Counted from the stretch's first letter, positions 17,576 to 26,441 are shown. The stretch is DNA of 47,209 nucleotides from Oxalobacteraceae bacterium OM1 (GCA_004570315.1 SPQI01000315.1:1-47209), one strand, 5' to 3'. Numbers and translations are program-made. Notes: generated by a model from the letters alone, not told the origin.

Positions 17576-17928
17576 CGGCTGTCGTCACTGCTCATTTGTA
17601 GGCGCCGCCTGTGGGGGCGCGCGGACGGTCAGCTGCTACGGTCAATCGGTGCGGTTTTGCGCAGCAGGCCAGTCCCCATTGGAAGAGCGTCCCGCAATAG
17701 CGCGGCCGGGGTCGCCGATGGCATGCTCGCCGTAGCCATACTCGATATTCCGACACGGCGCGCGAACTACAGCCAGCTAAAGCACGACGGATTAGGGCGA
17801 GAACATGTGCGTCGCATTTGGCACAAGCCATGACGCTCAAAGCGTTCGGCGTCGCGCGCAAATTTTTGTGGATGTCTATGGCCGAATTGCGGACAATGCG
17901 ACGTTTGGTAATATTTCCATAGTAACCG
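17576..17928. other. Intergenic stretch
   Basis: No gene seen. The last 60 bp become A+T-rich (TTGGTAATATTTCCATAG, 17905-17922) just before the DUF6731-like gene, a likely promoter zone. Confidence 0.45.
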
Positions 17929-18837
17929 ATGATTAACTACAAGATGAGCGTGCACCTGTTTAGGGTGTTTGAGCTTAACAATGCACCGCCGCTTGAAAAC
18001 CTTTTTCCCAGAATCCAAGCCGATGCGCTTCCCGAGCGGCTGCGTACGGTCGCCAATTATCAGATGCGTCTCGAGCACATTGCCCCGCCTAACACCGACG
18101 GGAATCGTACGCGCTTCTGGTTCCTCGACTTCACAAAACTGCGGTTCGAGCACGGTCCGGGAAAGGTAGGCACGACCACGCCGATCGAGGGCTTTGCCTT
18201 GAACGACGATGAGGGTTTTGGCGAAGAAACTGCGGCCCTCTACGATCCCCAAACAAAGTATATGATCGTGCAGTATAACCATCATGGCGTGCGGGCCGCG
18301 TCAATTCAGGAATACTTCAGCACCTACTTTCTCGACCCCAACCAGGTGAGCGCATATCAGCTTCGTATTCAGCTCGATGGAACGGCAGACGCCCGGCTTG
18401 CGCACAAACGCGTGCTCACCAAACTGCAGTTCAAGGTTGCGCCGCCACAAATCACGGCGGCACATCGCAATGCTAACGTTGGTCTGTCGCGGGCGCTGGA
18501 TTTCAACGACCGCTTTGATGGCGCCAACCTCGAAGTGGTGATCCAAGCCGAGAAAGGCGGCGCGCTAAACTTTCAGAGCGCGACGTCCCTGATCAACAAA
18601 CTGAAGGAACTCGTCGCCGTCGGCGAAGCGGGCGGCGAGCGAATCGTCAGCAAGTTTGAAGTGGTCGGCAAGGACGATCCGGTGAGCCGTAACGACGCAA
18701 TCAACATGCTCGCGCCGAAGTTGGAGTCGGTCGTGGACCAACTTCAGCTTGGCCTTGACCGCCGGTTTACGCTGGAGTCCCGGTGGCGGAGCCTGGCCCG
18801 CGCGCGCAACGGTTGGACCCAATACGTGCCAGACTAA
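17929..18837 (+). CDS. DUF6731-like protein of unknown function, first gene of a two-gene unit
   Basis: 302 aa; a start at 17944 (MSVHLFRVFELNN) is also possible, and neither has a clear ribosome site. No signal peptide or membrane span. The N-terminal half has a mixed alpha/beta pattern (VHLFRVFEL, RFWFLDFTKLRFEHG, YMIVQYNHHGVRAASIQEYF). The C-terminal half contains LTKLQFKVAPPQITAA, LEVVIQAEKGGAL and a helical end. It reads like proteins annotated as DUF6731, often found in accessory and defence-rich DNA; I rely on memory for this name. It is followed after 3 bp by a membrane-protein gene, so the two are almost certainly co-expressed. A sensor/effector arrangement is an inference. Confidence 0.78.
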   Translation: MINYKMSVHLFRVFELNNAPPLENLFPRIQADALPERLRTVANYQMRLEHIAPPNTDGNRTRFWFLDFTKLRFEHGPGKVGTTTPIEGFALNDDEGFGEETAALYDPQTKYMIVQYNHHGVRAASIQEYFSTYFLDPNQVSAYQLRIQLDGTADARLAHKRVLTKLQFKVAPPQITAAHRNANVGLSRALDFNDRFDGANLEVVIQAEKGGALNFQSATSLINKLKELVAVGEAGGERIVSKFEVVGKDDPVSRNDAINMLAPKLESVVDQLQLGLDRRFTLESRWRSLARARNGWTQYVPD

Positions 18838-18840
18838 GCT

Positions 18841-19263
18841 ATGCATCTGTTCGTCGAAAAATGCTATCCCCATGTGGCGGCCCTCCTCGCGGGTGCCGCG
18901 TGGTGGCATTTTTCGCCCGACCTGCCGGCCGACGAAAAAGAGTTCCTTGCAGCCGCCCTTAGCCTTGGCGCCGTCCTGACTGGCTTTATCGCCACCGCGC
19001 AAGCAATCCTGATGGCGCTTCCCACGGATAGCGTCATGGGGCGCTTGCGGACAACCGGCTATGTGAACGACCTGATTCTGTATCTTTCTGACGCACTGCA
19101 AGGCGGGATGGCGTTCTCCGTGCTGAACGTTGTCGGCTTTTTCCTGATCAAGCCAGGCCAGCATTTGCCGACGCTTTTTGCTGTGTTGTGGATCTTCTTT
19201 GGGGTTTTTTCGATCTGCGCCTTCGTTCGAGTATCGAAGATTATGCTCAAGATTATGCGCTAG
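18841..19263 (+). CDS. Small multi-span membrane protein, partner of the DUF6731-like protein
   Basis: 140 aa. Three to four hydrophobic segments: about 10-23, 37-60 (LAAALSLGAVLTGFIATAQAI), 88-103 (GGMAFSVLNVVGFFLI) and 111-130 (TLFAVLWIFFGVFSICAFV), ending in a basic tail. No enzyme motif. It starts 3 bp after the stop codon of the upstream gene. Small membrane proteins paired with a cytosolic partner are common as killing effectors in anti-phage systems, but that role is inferred here from layout alone. Confidence 0.75.
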   Translation: MHLFVEKCYPHVAALLAGAAWWHFSPDLPADEKEFLAAALSLGAVLTGFIATAQAILMALPTDSVMGRLRTTGYVNDLILYLSDALQGGMAFSVLNVVGFFLIKPGQHLPTLFAVLWIFFGVFSICAFVRVSKIMLKIMR

Positions 19264-19782
19264 TCCCCTCGCGCGGCGTCACATCCTAAGGAGCCGCCGC
19301 GCACCGCAGACGGTCGACTCTCTCCCGAGCAATGTTCTGAGTGCGTCGTCCGCGCGTATCCCGCGGCAGGGGACGCCCGTCACCTATTCCTGACAACGCG
19401 CAGCGAACCGCCGCGCATGGGACAGCAGGGTGCCACGTCACCGTTCCGGCATATTGCCTTTGGCGGCGGTCCGCGCTGGCAGACACCTATCTGCTCGTTA
19501 CAGGGACCGACCAGCGTTTTCCGCACCATATCGATTCCCTCGTACTGGGCAATCGGCAGTCGCTTGTTCTCCATATCGGCCAGGTCAACAGATACCCTGC
19601 TTTAAAAGCGGCATGTCCTCGCCCGGACCATCCCCAAGGGCGGCCGCCCCGCCGATACGCTGCTGCATCTCGGTGCTCGATATCCTCGTCCCAAGCCTGA
19701 ATGCAGCAAAGTGACAATCCGCCGTTGAGGCGGCGACTACATTCAACGCTGTCCGTGGGACAAACTGACCACACGCTTCTTA
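19264..19782. other. Intergenic stretch
   Basis: About 520 bp with no supported coding frame, repeat or hairpin that I can defend. The sequence turns A+T-rich from about 19780, leading into the control region of the exported-protein operon. Confidence 0.45.
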
Positions 19783-19913
19783 ACGCTCTAAAACTTTGAA
19801 CAAAAGATTACTTAGGTATTGATGTGGATCAGATGTTATGGGATAGTGTCAATCTTTCTTTAGGGTAACGTCAGCGTCGATCGGAGGCGTGGGCCCTGCT
19901 TAAAACGCTCTAA
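19783..19913 (+). promoter_or_regulatory. Control region of the exported-protein operon with direct repeats
   Basis: The 9-mer ACGCTCTAA occurs at 19783-19791 and 19905-19913, both preceded by TTAA or TAAA, in an unusually A+T-rich stretch. The second copy ends 11 bp before the start codon. A regulator or autoregulation site is plausible. No confident -35/-10 pair was chosen. Confidence 0.4.
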
Positions 19914-19924
19914 TATTTATAACG

Positions 19925-20455
19925 ATGATGGAGTATTCAGCTTTGAATCAGGCACGTTGCAACGTGTCCGGCTTGCGCATCAGACGTTCCTTGCTGGCTT
20001 GGGCACTCGTTGGCACCGCAGTCCTGAGTGGCTGCAATAAGACCTACAGCGACGTGCTGGCCTCCGTTGCTGACAAGCTCGATCGCGGGGCCTACAGCGG
20101 CGCCTGCACCGAAGGCGAGGACTACTTGCGCGGGAAGCCGGACGGGTCAGGTCGTCTTGCCTGGGCGCTCGCCAAAGCCTGCGCCCAGACGGGCGACGCC
20201 GACCAGACAATCTCGTACATCGGGCAGGCGATCCGCGCGCACGCGGCCAGCGGCGTCGATGCCATGAACGAACCCCTGCTCGAACCGCTGCACACCGACC
20301 CGCGCTTCGTCGCGCTCGCCGCCGGCACGGATGCTTCCGTCCCGCCTTTGCCGGGAACCGTGCAACGTGCGGCCGCGCCGTCGGTGTCCGCCGCCATCGG
20401 CGAGGGCGGCGTCGAAGCGCGCGCCGGCGACGTCTCCGTCAAGCTTCCCAACTGA
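19925..20455 (+). CDS. Exported lipoprotein, first gene of the exported-protein operon
   Basis: 176 aa. A long, basic N-region is followed by a hydrophobic stretch and the lipobox LSGC (34-37), so the protein should be lipidated at Cys37. The mature part has a short TPR-like helical region (GACTEGEDYLRGKPDGSGRLAWALAKACAQTGDADQ split by loops) and an Ala/Pro/Gly-rich tail ending in VSVKLPN. No catalytic motif. 33 bp separate it from the next gene on the same strand. Function unknown; the company of three more exported proteins suggests an envelope assembly. Confidence 0.75.
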   Translation: MMEYSALNQARCNVSGLRIRRSLLAWALVGTAVLSGCNKTYSDVLASVADKLDRGAYSGACTEGEDYLRGKPDGSGRLAWALAKACAQTGDADQTISYIGQAIRAHAASGVDAMNEPLLEPLHTDPRFVALAAGTDASVPPLPGTVQRAAAPSVSAAIGEGGVEARAGDVSVKLPN

Positions 20456-20488
20456 AACGCCCGTTACACAATCCTCCCGGAGAACACA

Positions 20489-22231
20489 ATGAAAATGACC
20501 GCAGTCATGTCGGCGCTGCTCGCGCTCGGCTTTTCCGCATCCGCTTGCGCGGAAATCCTGTCCGCGAACGGCATGGCCGAAGTCAGCGTCAAGGCCAGCG
20601 GCGACCTGGTGACGGCACGCCGCCTTGTCCGGGAAGAAGCGGAAAAGAATGCGGTGGCGCAGATCCTCAAGATCAAGCTGAGCGCCAATCCAAGCGATCC
20701 CAAGGTGCGCGGCGCACTCGCGGACCTGCGCACGCAGCTGCTCGATAACCTCAAGACCAGCTTCAACGCCGAAGGCGACGCGCTGACCGCCAAGACGGCA
20801 CTGCAGGTCGACGCCGCGCAATTCATGGACCTCGCCAAGTCGCTCGGCATCACCTCGCGTGCGGCGAGCGCATCGGCTAAGGTCCTGTTCCTGATCGACG
20901 AGTACTACGGCGTGGGCACGAAGCTCGATCCGTCCGCACCGCTCGTCACGGAAATCGATTATTCGCACGACAAGAGTGCCTTCTCCGACCGCAGCGCCTC
21001 GGCGTCCGGCTCGCGCAGCGCCTCGTCGTCCTCGGCCAGCGCTTCCAAGGCCAGCTATTCGGCGGCCAGCTCGGAAAAGGCCGCTTTCGCGGCGAGCTCT
21101 TCGTCCAGCGTAGCGGCGCGCGACCAGGCGGCTTATTCCGCATCGGACAAGGCTGCCTTCGCCGGCTCGGACCGGCGCGCCGCGGGTTATCAGGACGGTG
21201 CAGGCGGCTCGGCCGCAGCCGCGCGCAACACGCAGGTTGCCGGCGCGCGCGAGACGCAGGTGGCCGGCGCCCGCGACAGCCAGTACGCGGCGTCGCAGAA
21301 GTCGGCCGCGGCCGGCAGCTATTCGGCGCAATACGCCGTGGCTGCGTCGTCCGAGCAGGCGGCCGCGTCGAAGTCGGCCAGCGCATCGAGCTACGCCACG
21401 CAGCAGAAGGACATCCAGCGCCAGAACGACGTGGTCAACCTCAAGGTGCGCCAGGTGTTCCCCGGCATCGACAACGCAAAACCGGCTGACGATGCCTCGG
21501 CGCTCATCAACCAGAAGCTGCAGCAGGTGGTGAAGGAGTTCGGCCTCGTCTACACCGATGAAAAGGACTTCCGCTACGAAGGCGGCCGCAAGCTGACGGT
21601 CAGCGACATCGGCAAGCTGCAGAAATTCGATGCTTACCTGAGAAAGGCGGCGCAAGGCAACTACAAGGCGAAATACCTGGTCTACGGCACTGCCGTGATG
21701 CAGTCGGAAGGCCAGACGCCGAGCGGTCAGGTGCAGTGCGCCGGCCAGCTGGCGCTCAGTTCCTCCGACGTCGATACCGGCGAAGGCTTCATGTCGGGCA
21801 CCATTACCAAGCGCGCCGTGGGCTCCTCCGACCAGAACTGCCGGTCCAATCTTTCCGAGGCCCTGGCCCGTACGCTGGCAGATACCGTCGGCACCGCCGC
21901 GCAGCGCGAACTGCAGCAGGCGGCTACCCAAGGACGCACCTATACCCTCGCGCTGTATAGCGCCTTACGCGTGCCGTCGCGCCTGCGGCGCGAGTTCTCC
22001 GCCAAAGTCAAGGCGCTCGACGGCGTCGTGGAAATCAACGACGACGGCAACGCCACCGAAGAGATGCGCAGCTGGACCGTGGTCGCCAAGGGTAACTTCG
22101 CCGAGAAGATCGACGACCTGATCGATGACATCGTCGAGAGCGACAACTCGGCCTACAAGGCGGCACGCTTCGAGAAGCACGGCAATCGTATGGTGTTCTG
22201 CGTCGAGGGCAAATGCCCGCAGGAGTTCTGA
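20489..22231 (+). CDS. Periplasmic or surface protein with Ser/Ala-rich middle region
   Basis: 580 aa, GGAGA ribosome site. Signal peptide about 1-21 (ending ASACA). Residues 22-75 (ANGMAEVSVKASGDLVTARR, EEAEKNAVAQIL) resemble the SHS2-like fold of LPP20 and FlgT N-terminal domains. Residues 165-310 are a low-complexity Ser/Ala region with a repeated VAGAR(E/D) motif. The C-terminal half is ordered, with conserved-looking segments KYLVYGTAVMQSEG and FSAKVKALDGVVEIND, and ends in a cysteine pair (CVEGKC) near the C-terminus. The stop codon overlaps the next start by one base. Role unknown; the LPP20/FlgT likeness is a weak hint of outer-membrane work. Confidence 0.82.
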   Translation: MKMTAVMSALLALGFSASACAEILSANGMAEVSVKASGDLVTARRLVREEAEKNAVAQILKIKLSANPSDPKVRGALADLRTQLLDNLKTSFNAEGDALTAKTALQVDAAQFMDLAKSLGITSRAASASAKVLFLIDEYYGVGTKLDPSAPLVTEIDYSHDKSAFSDRSASASGSRSASSSSASASKASYSAASSEKAAFAASSSSSVAARDQAAYSASDKAAFAGSDRRAAGYQDGAGGSAAAARNTQVAGARETQVAGARDSQYAASQKSAAAGSYSAQYAVAASSEQAAASKSASASSYATQQKDIQRQNDVVNLKVRQVFPGIDNAKPADDASALINQKLQQVVKEFGLVYTDEKDFRYEGGRKLTVSDIGKLQKFDAYLRKAAQGNYKAKYLVYGTAVMQSEGQTPSGQVQCAGQLALSSSDVDTGEGFMSGTITKRAVGSSDQNCRSNLSEALARTLADTVGTAAQRELQQAATQGRTYTLALYSALRVPSRLRREFSAKVKALDGVVEINDDGNATEEMRSWTVVAKGNFAEKIDDLIDDIVESDNSAYKAARFEKHGNRMVFCVEGKCPQEF

Positions 22232-24366
22232 TGCGCCTGCGTGCCATTCTCGCCGCGTTCGGCGGCCTGCTGGCGGCAGGCTCCGCCGCTGCGGGACAGT
22301 TCTATCTCTTCCCGGTCAAGGAAATCGAGGGACTCGTGCCTGCGGCGGCCGGCCACGTGCGTCCCCTGGTCGACGAGCGACTGGTGAACAAGCTGTTCCG
22401 CGATGCAGCCGGGCAGCAGGCCCAGCGCAGCCTTGTGGAGCATTTCGTCAGCGCGCTCAACAATGCGTATCCGAATTCCACTATCCATCCGCGCCAGGTC
22501 TACGACGTCAATCTCGGTAGCGGCCACAAGTTCCTAAACGACGACCAGCTGGCGTGCAAGCAGACGCCGTCCTACAACGTTGCAGACACCTATGGCGTGG
22601 TGATCGGCATTACCCGCGCCTCGGTCTATGAAGTGGCGCGGGGTGGCAGCGTGGAGGTGCTTGTCCCGGTGACGCTCAACCTGCAGTTCATCAAGCCGAA
22701 CCTCGCCAAAACCGTCTACACGATTAGCGAAACGCTGTACTCGCCGTTCCGCTTCAGCCGCGCTGAATACGAATCGGGCAGTGTGGACGGCGTGATCCGC
22801 GACGTGCTGGTGAAGAACATCAAGACTCAGGTGTCGAGCTTGGTGGCCAGCGCGCGCGCCGCTTTCAATCCGCAGGATGTCGCAGTAAAGCTGGTGGATC
22901 GCGACGGCAAGTTCCTCGTGGCCGACAAGGGCTTCGAGGCCGGATTCGCCAAGGGCGAACAGGTCGAGGCGCGCGATGGCGCGGGCAAGGTCAGCATCTT
23001 CGACGTCCTGTACGCGGACAACGGTTATGCCGTGCTGAAGACCGCTGCCGGCTCGGCAGGCGTCGGCGACACGCTGCAATTCGTGTTCGACCGGCCGGCG
23101 GACGACAGCCGCAAGCCGCGCCTGATGCCGGTGGTGTCGAGCCGTCCGGAAGATGCCTGGTCGAGCGCGATTTCCGACATCTTTTCCAAGGACATCGGCT
23201 TCCAGGCCTCGTTCCACCTCAGCCCGGTGGACGTGAATTTCACGCAGACGAAGGAACTCATCACCCGCGCGGCGAACTGCGTCACGTGGCAGAAGATTCC
23301 GGCGATGGCGGAAGCCTCCGGCGAACGCAAGGATCCGCCGAATTTCTTCATCCGCTTCACGCCGGCTATGTCGCCGGTCGCCAATCTGAGCGGCAAGGGC
23401 GGCACGCGCAGCGCGGAGATATTCCATACGCTGGTCACGGCGCAGATCGTCGACACCTTCGGCCGGGTGGTGTTCTCGGAAATCGGCGACAACGACTACA
23501 CCATCGAACGCACCAACGGCGAAGGGCTCGCGCTGGCGCAGGCGCGCGAGGTGTCGCTGAAGAACGCCGCACAGAAGCTGGCGCGCAACGTCGTCGCCAA
23601 TGTCCGCTTCGAGCCGAAGGAGTACCGCATCGCGCGCGTCACCGGCGACCGTCTCTGGATCGAGGGTCTGAATGGCGTCACGTCGGGCGAGAAGCTTGCA
23701 ATCGACGTGTTGCACCCGCTGTCGGCCAAGGCAGGGGGCAAGCCGGTCGTGCTCGATCTCGACGTCGGTCCGGGAGCGGGCGACAGCGTCGTGGAAAGCG
23801 GGTTGGTCGGCTTGCCCTATTCGGTGACGAACCCGGCGCTGCCCAAGCCGGAGCGGGGCGACGTGGTGCGGGTGTATGCCAACTCGCCGCCGGGCCTGAC
23901 GAAGGTCGCCGATTGCCGCGAACCGGCCTACATCGGCCAGAACAACCTCTTGGAAGTGGACTACCTCGCGCCCATCGTGCGGCATGCCCTCTACCGGTCC
24001 GCACGTTACGCCAGCTACATCGGCGATCCCGCCTTCTATGCCGACGCGAATGGCCTGCTGCGCCAGGGTCTGTTCGACCTGCAGGTCGAGGCACCGCAGA
24101 TCGACCTGTGCAGCCAGCCCGGTTATGCGATCCGTGAAGAAGCGACGACGTGCGACGCCGGCGACAGCTGCAAGGCGGCCGCGGTCATGGGCATCGTCGC
24201 CCGGTTCAAGAAGGGACAGGAGATTCAGAAGACCGTGACGTCCGGCTTGCGTACCGAATTCACAGGCTTCCCGTCCGCCGGCAAGCGCAGCTACATCGGC
24301 TACAAGCAGCTGGGCGGCGCACTTTCCATGCAGTCCGATTTCATCAACAAGCTCAATGCAAATTGA
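22231..24366 (+). CDS. Large exported protein, third gene of the exported-protein operon
   Basis: 711 aa from the ATG at 22231, which has AGGAG 5 bp upstream and overlaps the previous stop (TGATG); an ATG 18 bp earlier lacks this. Signal peptide about 1-21 (AAFGGLLAAGSAAAG). Residues 1-230 contain FYLFPVKEIEGL and a beta-rich domain. The middle includes FHTLVTAQIVDTFGRVVFSE, typical of a TolB-like or FlgT-like alpha/beta domain. Next comes DRLWIEGLNGVTSGEKLAI, like the small beta-barrel of FlgT. Several cysteines near the end (CSQPGY, CDAGDSC) suggest disulphides in the periplasm. I do not recognise the family; the layered domains are reminiscent of a secretion or flagellar accessory factor. 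Confidence 0.85.
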   Translation: MRLRAILAAFGGLLAAGSAAAGQFYLFPVKEIEGLVPAAAGHVRPLVDERLVNKLFRDAAGQQAQRSLVEHFVSALNNAYPNSTIHPRQVYDVNLGSGHKFLNDDQLACKQTPSYNVADTYGVVIGITRASVYEVARGGSVEVLVPVTLNLQFIKPNLAKTVYTISETLYSPFRFSRAEYESGSVDGVIRDVLVKNIKTQVSSLVASARAAFNPQDVAVKLVDRDGKFLVADKGFEAGFAKGEQVEARDGAGKVSIFDVLYADNGYAVLKTAAGSAGVGDTLQFVFDRPADDSRKPRLMPVVSSRPEDAWSSAISDIFSKDIGFQASFHLSPVDVNFTQTKELITRAANCVTWQKIPAMAEASGERKDPPNFFIRFTPAMSPVANLSGKGGTRSAEIFHTLVTAQIVDTFGRVVFSEIGDNDYTIERTNGEGLALAQAREVSLKNAAQKLARNVVANVRFEPKEYRIARVTGDRLWIEGLNGVTSGEKLAIDVLHPLSAKAGGKPVVLDLDVGPGAGDSVVESGLVGLPYSVTNPALPKPERGDVVRVYANSPPGLTKVADCREPAYIGQNNLLEVDYLAPIVRHALYRSARYASYIGDPAFYADANGLLRQGLFDLQVEAPQIDLCSQPGYAIREEATTCDAGDSCKAAAVMGIVARFKKGQEIQKTVTSGLRTEFTGFPSAGKRSYIGYKQLGGALSMQSDFINKLNAN

Positions 24367-24387
24367 GTCAACACAAGGGAGTCATCC

Positions 24388-25062
24388 ATGAAAATCGTGG
24401 GTAAGGCAGTCATCCTCGCAGCTTGCGTCTTCGCCGCCAATGGCGCCTATGCGCAGTTCGGTGGATTCGGCAAGCTGGCCGGCGGCAGCAGCGACAGTGC
24501 ATCGGCGAGCAGCGACGTATCCGCCGACGTCAACGCGTTCGTCACCAAGAGTGCGGCGCTCAGCACCCTGACGGCCAGTGCAGTCACGGCGATCAACGCC
24601 GCGTTCTCTTCCGAAGAGCAGCTTGCGTCCAAGCGCGCGACGCTGGCCGACATCGCGAAAATCACCGACCCGAAAGAAAAAGGCGCAAAGCTGGCTGCGC
24701 TCTACGAGTCCGAATCGGCCGAAGCGAAGCGCCGCCTCGAGTCGGGCGACATGGAAAAGCAGATCGGCGGCCTCGACGCGGACAAGAAGAAGCAGATCGG
24801 TTCTGCGCTGCTGAACTTTGCCATCGGCGCCCTGCAGGCAGTGGACCTGAGCAAGAGCGGCCAGAACATGATGCAGAAGGCATCCGGCAATCCGATGACC
24901 ATCACCAAGCTGATGCCGGTGAAGGATGCGCTGCCGCTCCTCGGCAAGGTTGCAAGCGACTCGACCGGCTTCATCGCCGGCGTGATGAAGCTGGCCAAGG
25001 GTGCGAACATCGCCGTGCCGGCCGTCACGGTCAGCTCCAAGCCGGTGGACGTCACGGTGTAA
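24388..25062 (+). CDS. Small exported helical protein, last gene of the exported-protein operon
   Basis: 224 aa, AGGGAG ribosome site. Signal peptide 1-22 (VILAACVFAANGAYA). The mature protein is mostly alpha-helical and Ser/Ala/Lys-rich, with segments KRATLADIAKITDPKEKGAKLAAL (two pieces) and ALLNFAIGALQAVDL, ending in a beta-like tail (IAVPAVTVSSKPVDVTV). No cysteine in the mature part and no enzyme motif. It starts 21 bp after the previous gene and is followed by a hairpin, so it closes the operon. Function unknown. Confidence 0.78.
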   Translation: MKIVGKAVILAACVFAANGAYAQFGGFGKLAGGSSDSASASSDVSADVNAFVTKSAALSTLTASAVTAINAAFSSEEQLASKRATLADIAKITDPKEKGAKLAALYESESAEAKRRLESGDMEKQIGGLDADKKKQIGSALLNFAIGALQAVDLSKSGQNMMQKASGNPMTITKLMPVKDALPLLGKVASDSTGFIAGVMKLAKGANIAVPAVTVSSKPVDVTV

Positions 25063-25074
25063 TTGTTCCACGAT

Positions 25075-25106
25075 GTGCAAGCCTGTTCCGATCAACAGGC
25101 TTGCAC
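25075..25106 (+). terminator. Terminator hairpin after the exported-protein operon
   Basis: A perfect 13-bp stem (GTGCAAGCCTGTT at 25075-25087, AACAGGCTTGCAC at 25094-25106) with a 6-nt loop, 12 bp after the last stop codon. No T tract follows, so it may end transcription poorly or protect the 3' end. Confidence 0.7.
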
Positions 25107-25155
25107 CAGCAGTTCCTCACCGGATCTGCAAGCCGCCAGCACAGCGGCTCGGCCG

Positions 25156-25294
25156 CACGCCGGTCCGCTACGCTTAGCCTAGACGCGATTCGCCCGGCGA
25201 CAACTCTGTCCGCGGACCATCGCACCGTCTCCCGATGTAGCGTCTGGTAATGGCACGGCCCGGCTGCCGTGCTACCGCAACCGGCGACGCAGCG
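25156..25294. repeat. 139-bp dispersed repeat, copy A
   Basis: Aligns without gaps to 27810-27948 at roughly 80% identity, with exact blocks at the start (CACGCCGGTCCGCTACGCT) and at the end (CGTGCTACCGCAACCGGCG and beyond). Each copy lies at the 3' side of a member of the same protein family on the minus strand. In this copy the repeat overlaps the end of the broken gene, showing that DNA between them was lost. Confidence 0.7.
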
Positions 25295-25691
25295 TTGAAC
25301 TCAGTGTGACGCTGTCAGCGTCGTCAGCCGCGCGGTGGTCCTCGAGCCGCTTCAGCGCCTCCGCCAGCGGTTCGCCACGCCAAATATTGAACGCCCTTTG
25401 GGGGCCGCGTGGTTGACTACGCCGGATATCGAACCAATCGGCCGCCCTGCGCAGCCAATCGGTCGCTTCCCTTACCTCCACGGTTCCAGCACGCAGCACC
25501 GCCAACCGGTCCAGCAAGTGCGCCTCGGCGGCCGTCGCATCGCGGTCGAGCAGCACGTTCACGCGACCGCCGTCGGACACGGTGGCAGCACCGTTGAAGA
25601 ACCGTTCGACCAATGCACGGCGCGGATTCCCGAACAGGGCGGCAAGCGCGACCAGTTCCCCGGCATACGGGGACATGGCATGCAAGACGCC
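25272..25691 (-). pseudogene. Broken copy (A) of the three-member paralogue family
   Basis: The frame from about 25691 to 25272 matches the middle of the intact paralogue at 28009-28707: ALFGNPRRALVERFFNGAATV, LDRDATAAEAHLLDRLAVL, then NIWRGEPLAEALKRLEDHRAADD. It then diverges into STLRRRLR and stops inside the 139-bp repeat, so the last 75 or so residues are deleted. The N-terminal third is unrecognisable although the frame stays open to 26036. It also has an insertion before NIWRGE relative to the paralogue. Probably not functional. Confidence 0.65.
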
Positions 25692-26036
25692 GTGCATACC
25701 TGAGCAGGCTGGAGCACGCGACGCGCCGACTGATAGGCAGTGGTATGCCAGAGGGCGGGCCGCGCCGGCTGTGAGTACCACCATCCCGGCCGAAGCGCTC
25801 AACTGTGTGGCGTCATCCGCCGCGTCGTTATCAACGCTCTGCCTGGCCACGCTGTGTTGCCGGCGCTGCGCGAACGCGCGACACCAGAGGACAGGGTAGG
25901 GTGCCGGCCATGCCCTCGAACAAACGCCGCGTGCTCGACCCGGCAATCCGGCCACGCCGTACCCGCACCGCGGCGCGCCTGCACCGGCCAGTAGTCCACC
26001 CCGGCGTGGACGCGGCACGCGGGCGTGGCTCAGCAA
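25692..26036. other. Stretch without a recognisable gene
   Basis: This is the upstream part of the open minus-strand frame that carries pseudogene A, but its sequence no longer resembles the family. No other feature seen. Confidence 0.4.
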
Positions 26037-26228
26037 TCAGTCGCGCGTGGCATGGGTGATTGCCAGGCCTATGCCGACCAGTTTTTCGATGACTTCGGCT
26101 TGGCTGGCGGCCTGCATCACCCCCTTGAGTTCGTGCAAGCCATCACGCGTGAACTTGGTCACGGGGACATTAATGAACCCGTCGGGCTCGGAGCGTTTCG
26201 TGGTTTGGGACTGGGCAGCTTTAGGCAT
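26037..26228 (-). CDS. Small ribbon-helix-helix-like protein
   Basis: 63 aa. After a basic, polar start, the segment FINVPVTKFTRDGLHELKGVMQ / ASQAEVIEKLVGIGLAI (about 18-57) follows the strand-helix-helix rhythm of Arc/CopG-type DNA-binding proteins: a short beta strand of alternating residues, a helix ending in a small residue, then S-Q-A-E-V-I-E-K-L. Such proteins repress their own promoter, act as antitoxins or help plasmid maintenance. No toxin gene is next to it. The ribosome site is weak (GTGAGA). It follows paralogue B on the same strand after a 213-bp gap. Confidence 0.55.
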   Translation of the reverse strand: MPKAAQSQTTKRSEPDGFINVPVTKFTRDGLHELKGVMQAASQAEVIEKLVGIGLAITHATRD

Positions 26229-26441
26229 GGGGTCTCACTAAAAGTTAGGTTTTTGCTTGGGCGATGTCACACGAGGAGCGGTTACCCTCTGGTGTGGCAC
26301 CGTACGAGGCACTGTACCGGCCACACCGCGGTTGGCAACAAGGGGGCGGTCGGGCCAACGCCGCGGCATGGCAGCCGACCGCACACCTACAGCGCCAGGC
26401 GCCCGCACGACGCGATACGCGATTCATCGGCACAGTCACGG

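Noticed and set aside
20147-21931. 594-residue open frame on the minus strand
   Set aside because: It is antisense to the operon of exported proteins, whose genes have signal peptides and ribosome sites. The Arg/Gly/Val-rich product is the usual mirror of a GC-rich gene.
22534-23985. 483-residue open frame on the minus strand
   Set aside because: Antisense shadow of the 711-aa exported protein; composition is Arg/His/Asp-rich without motifs.
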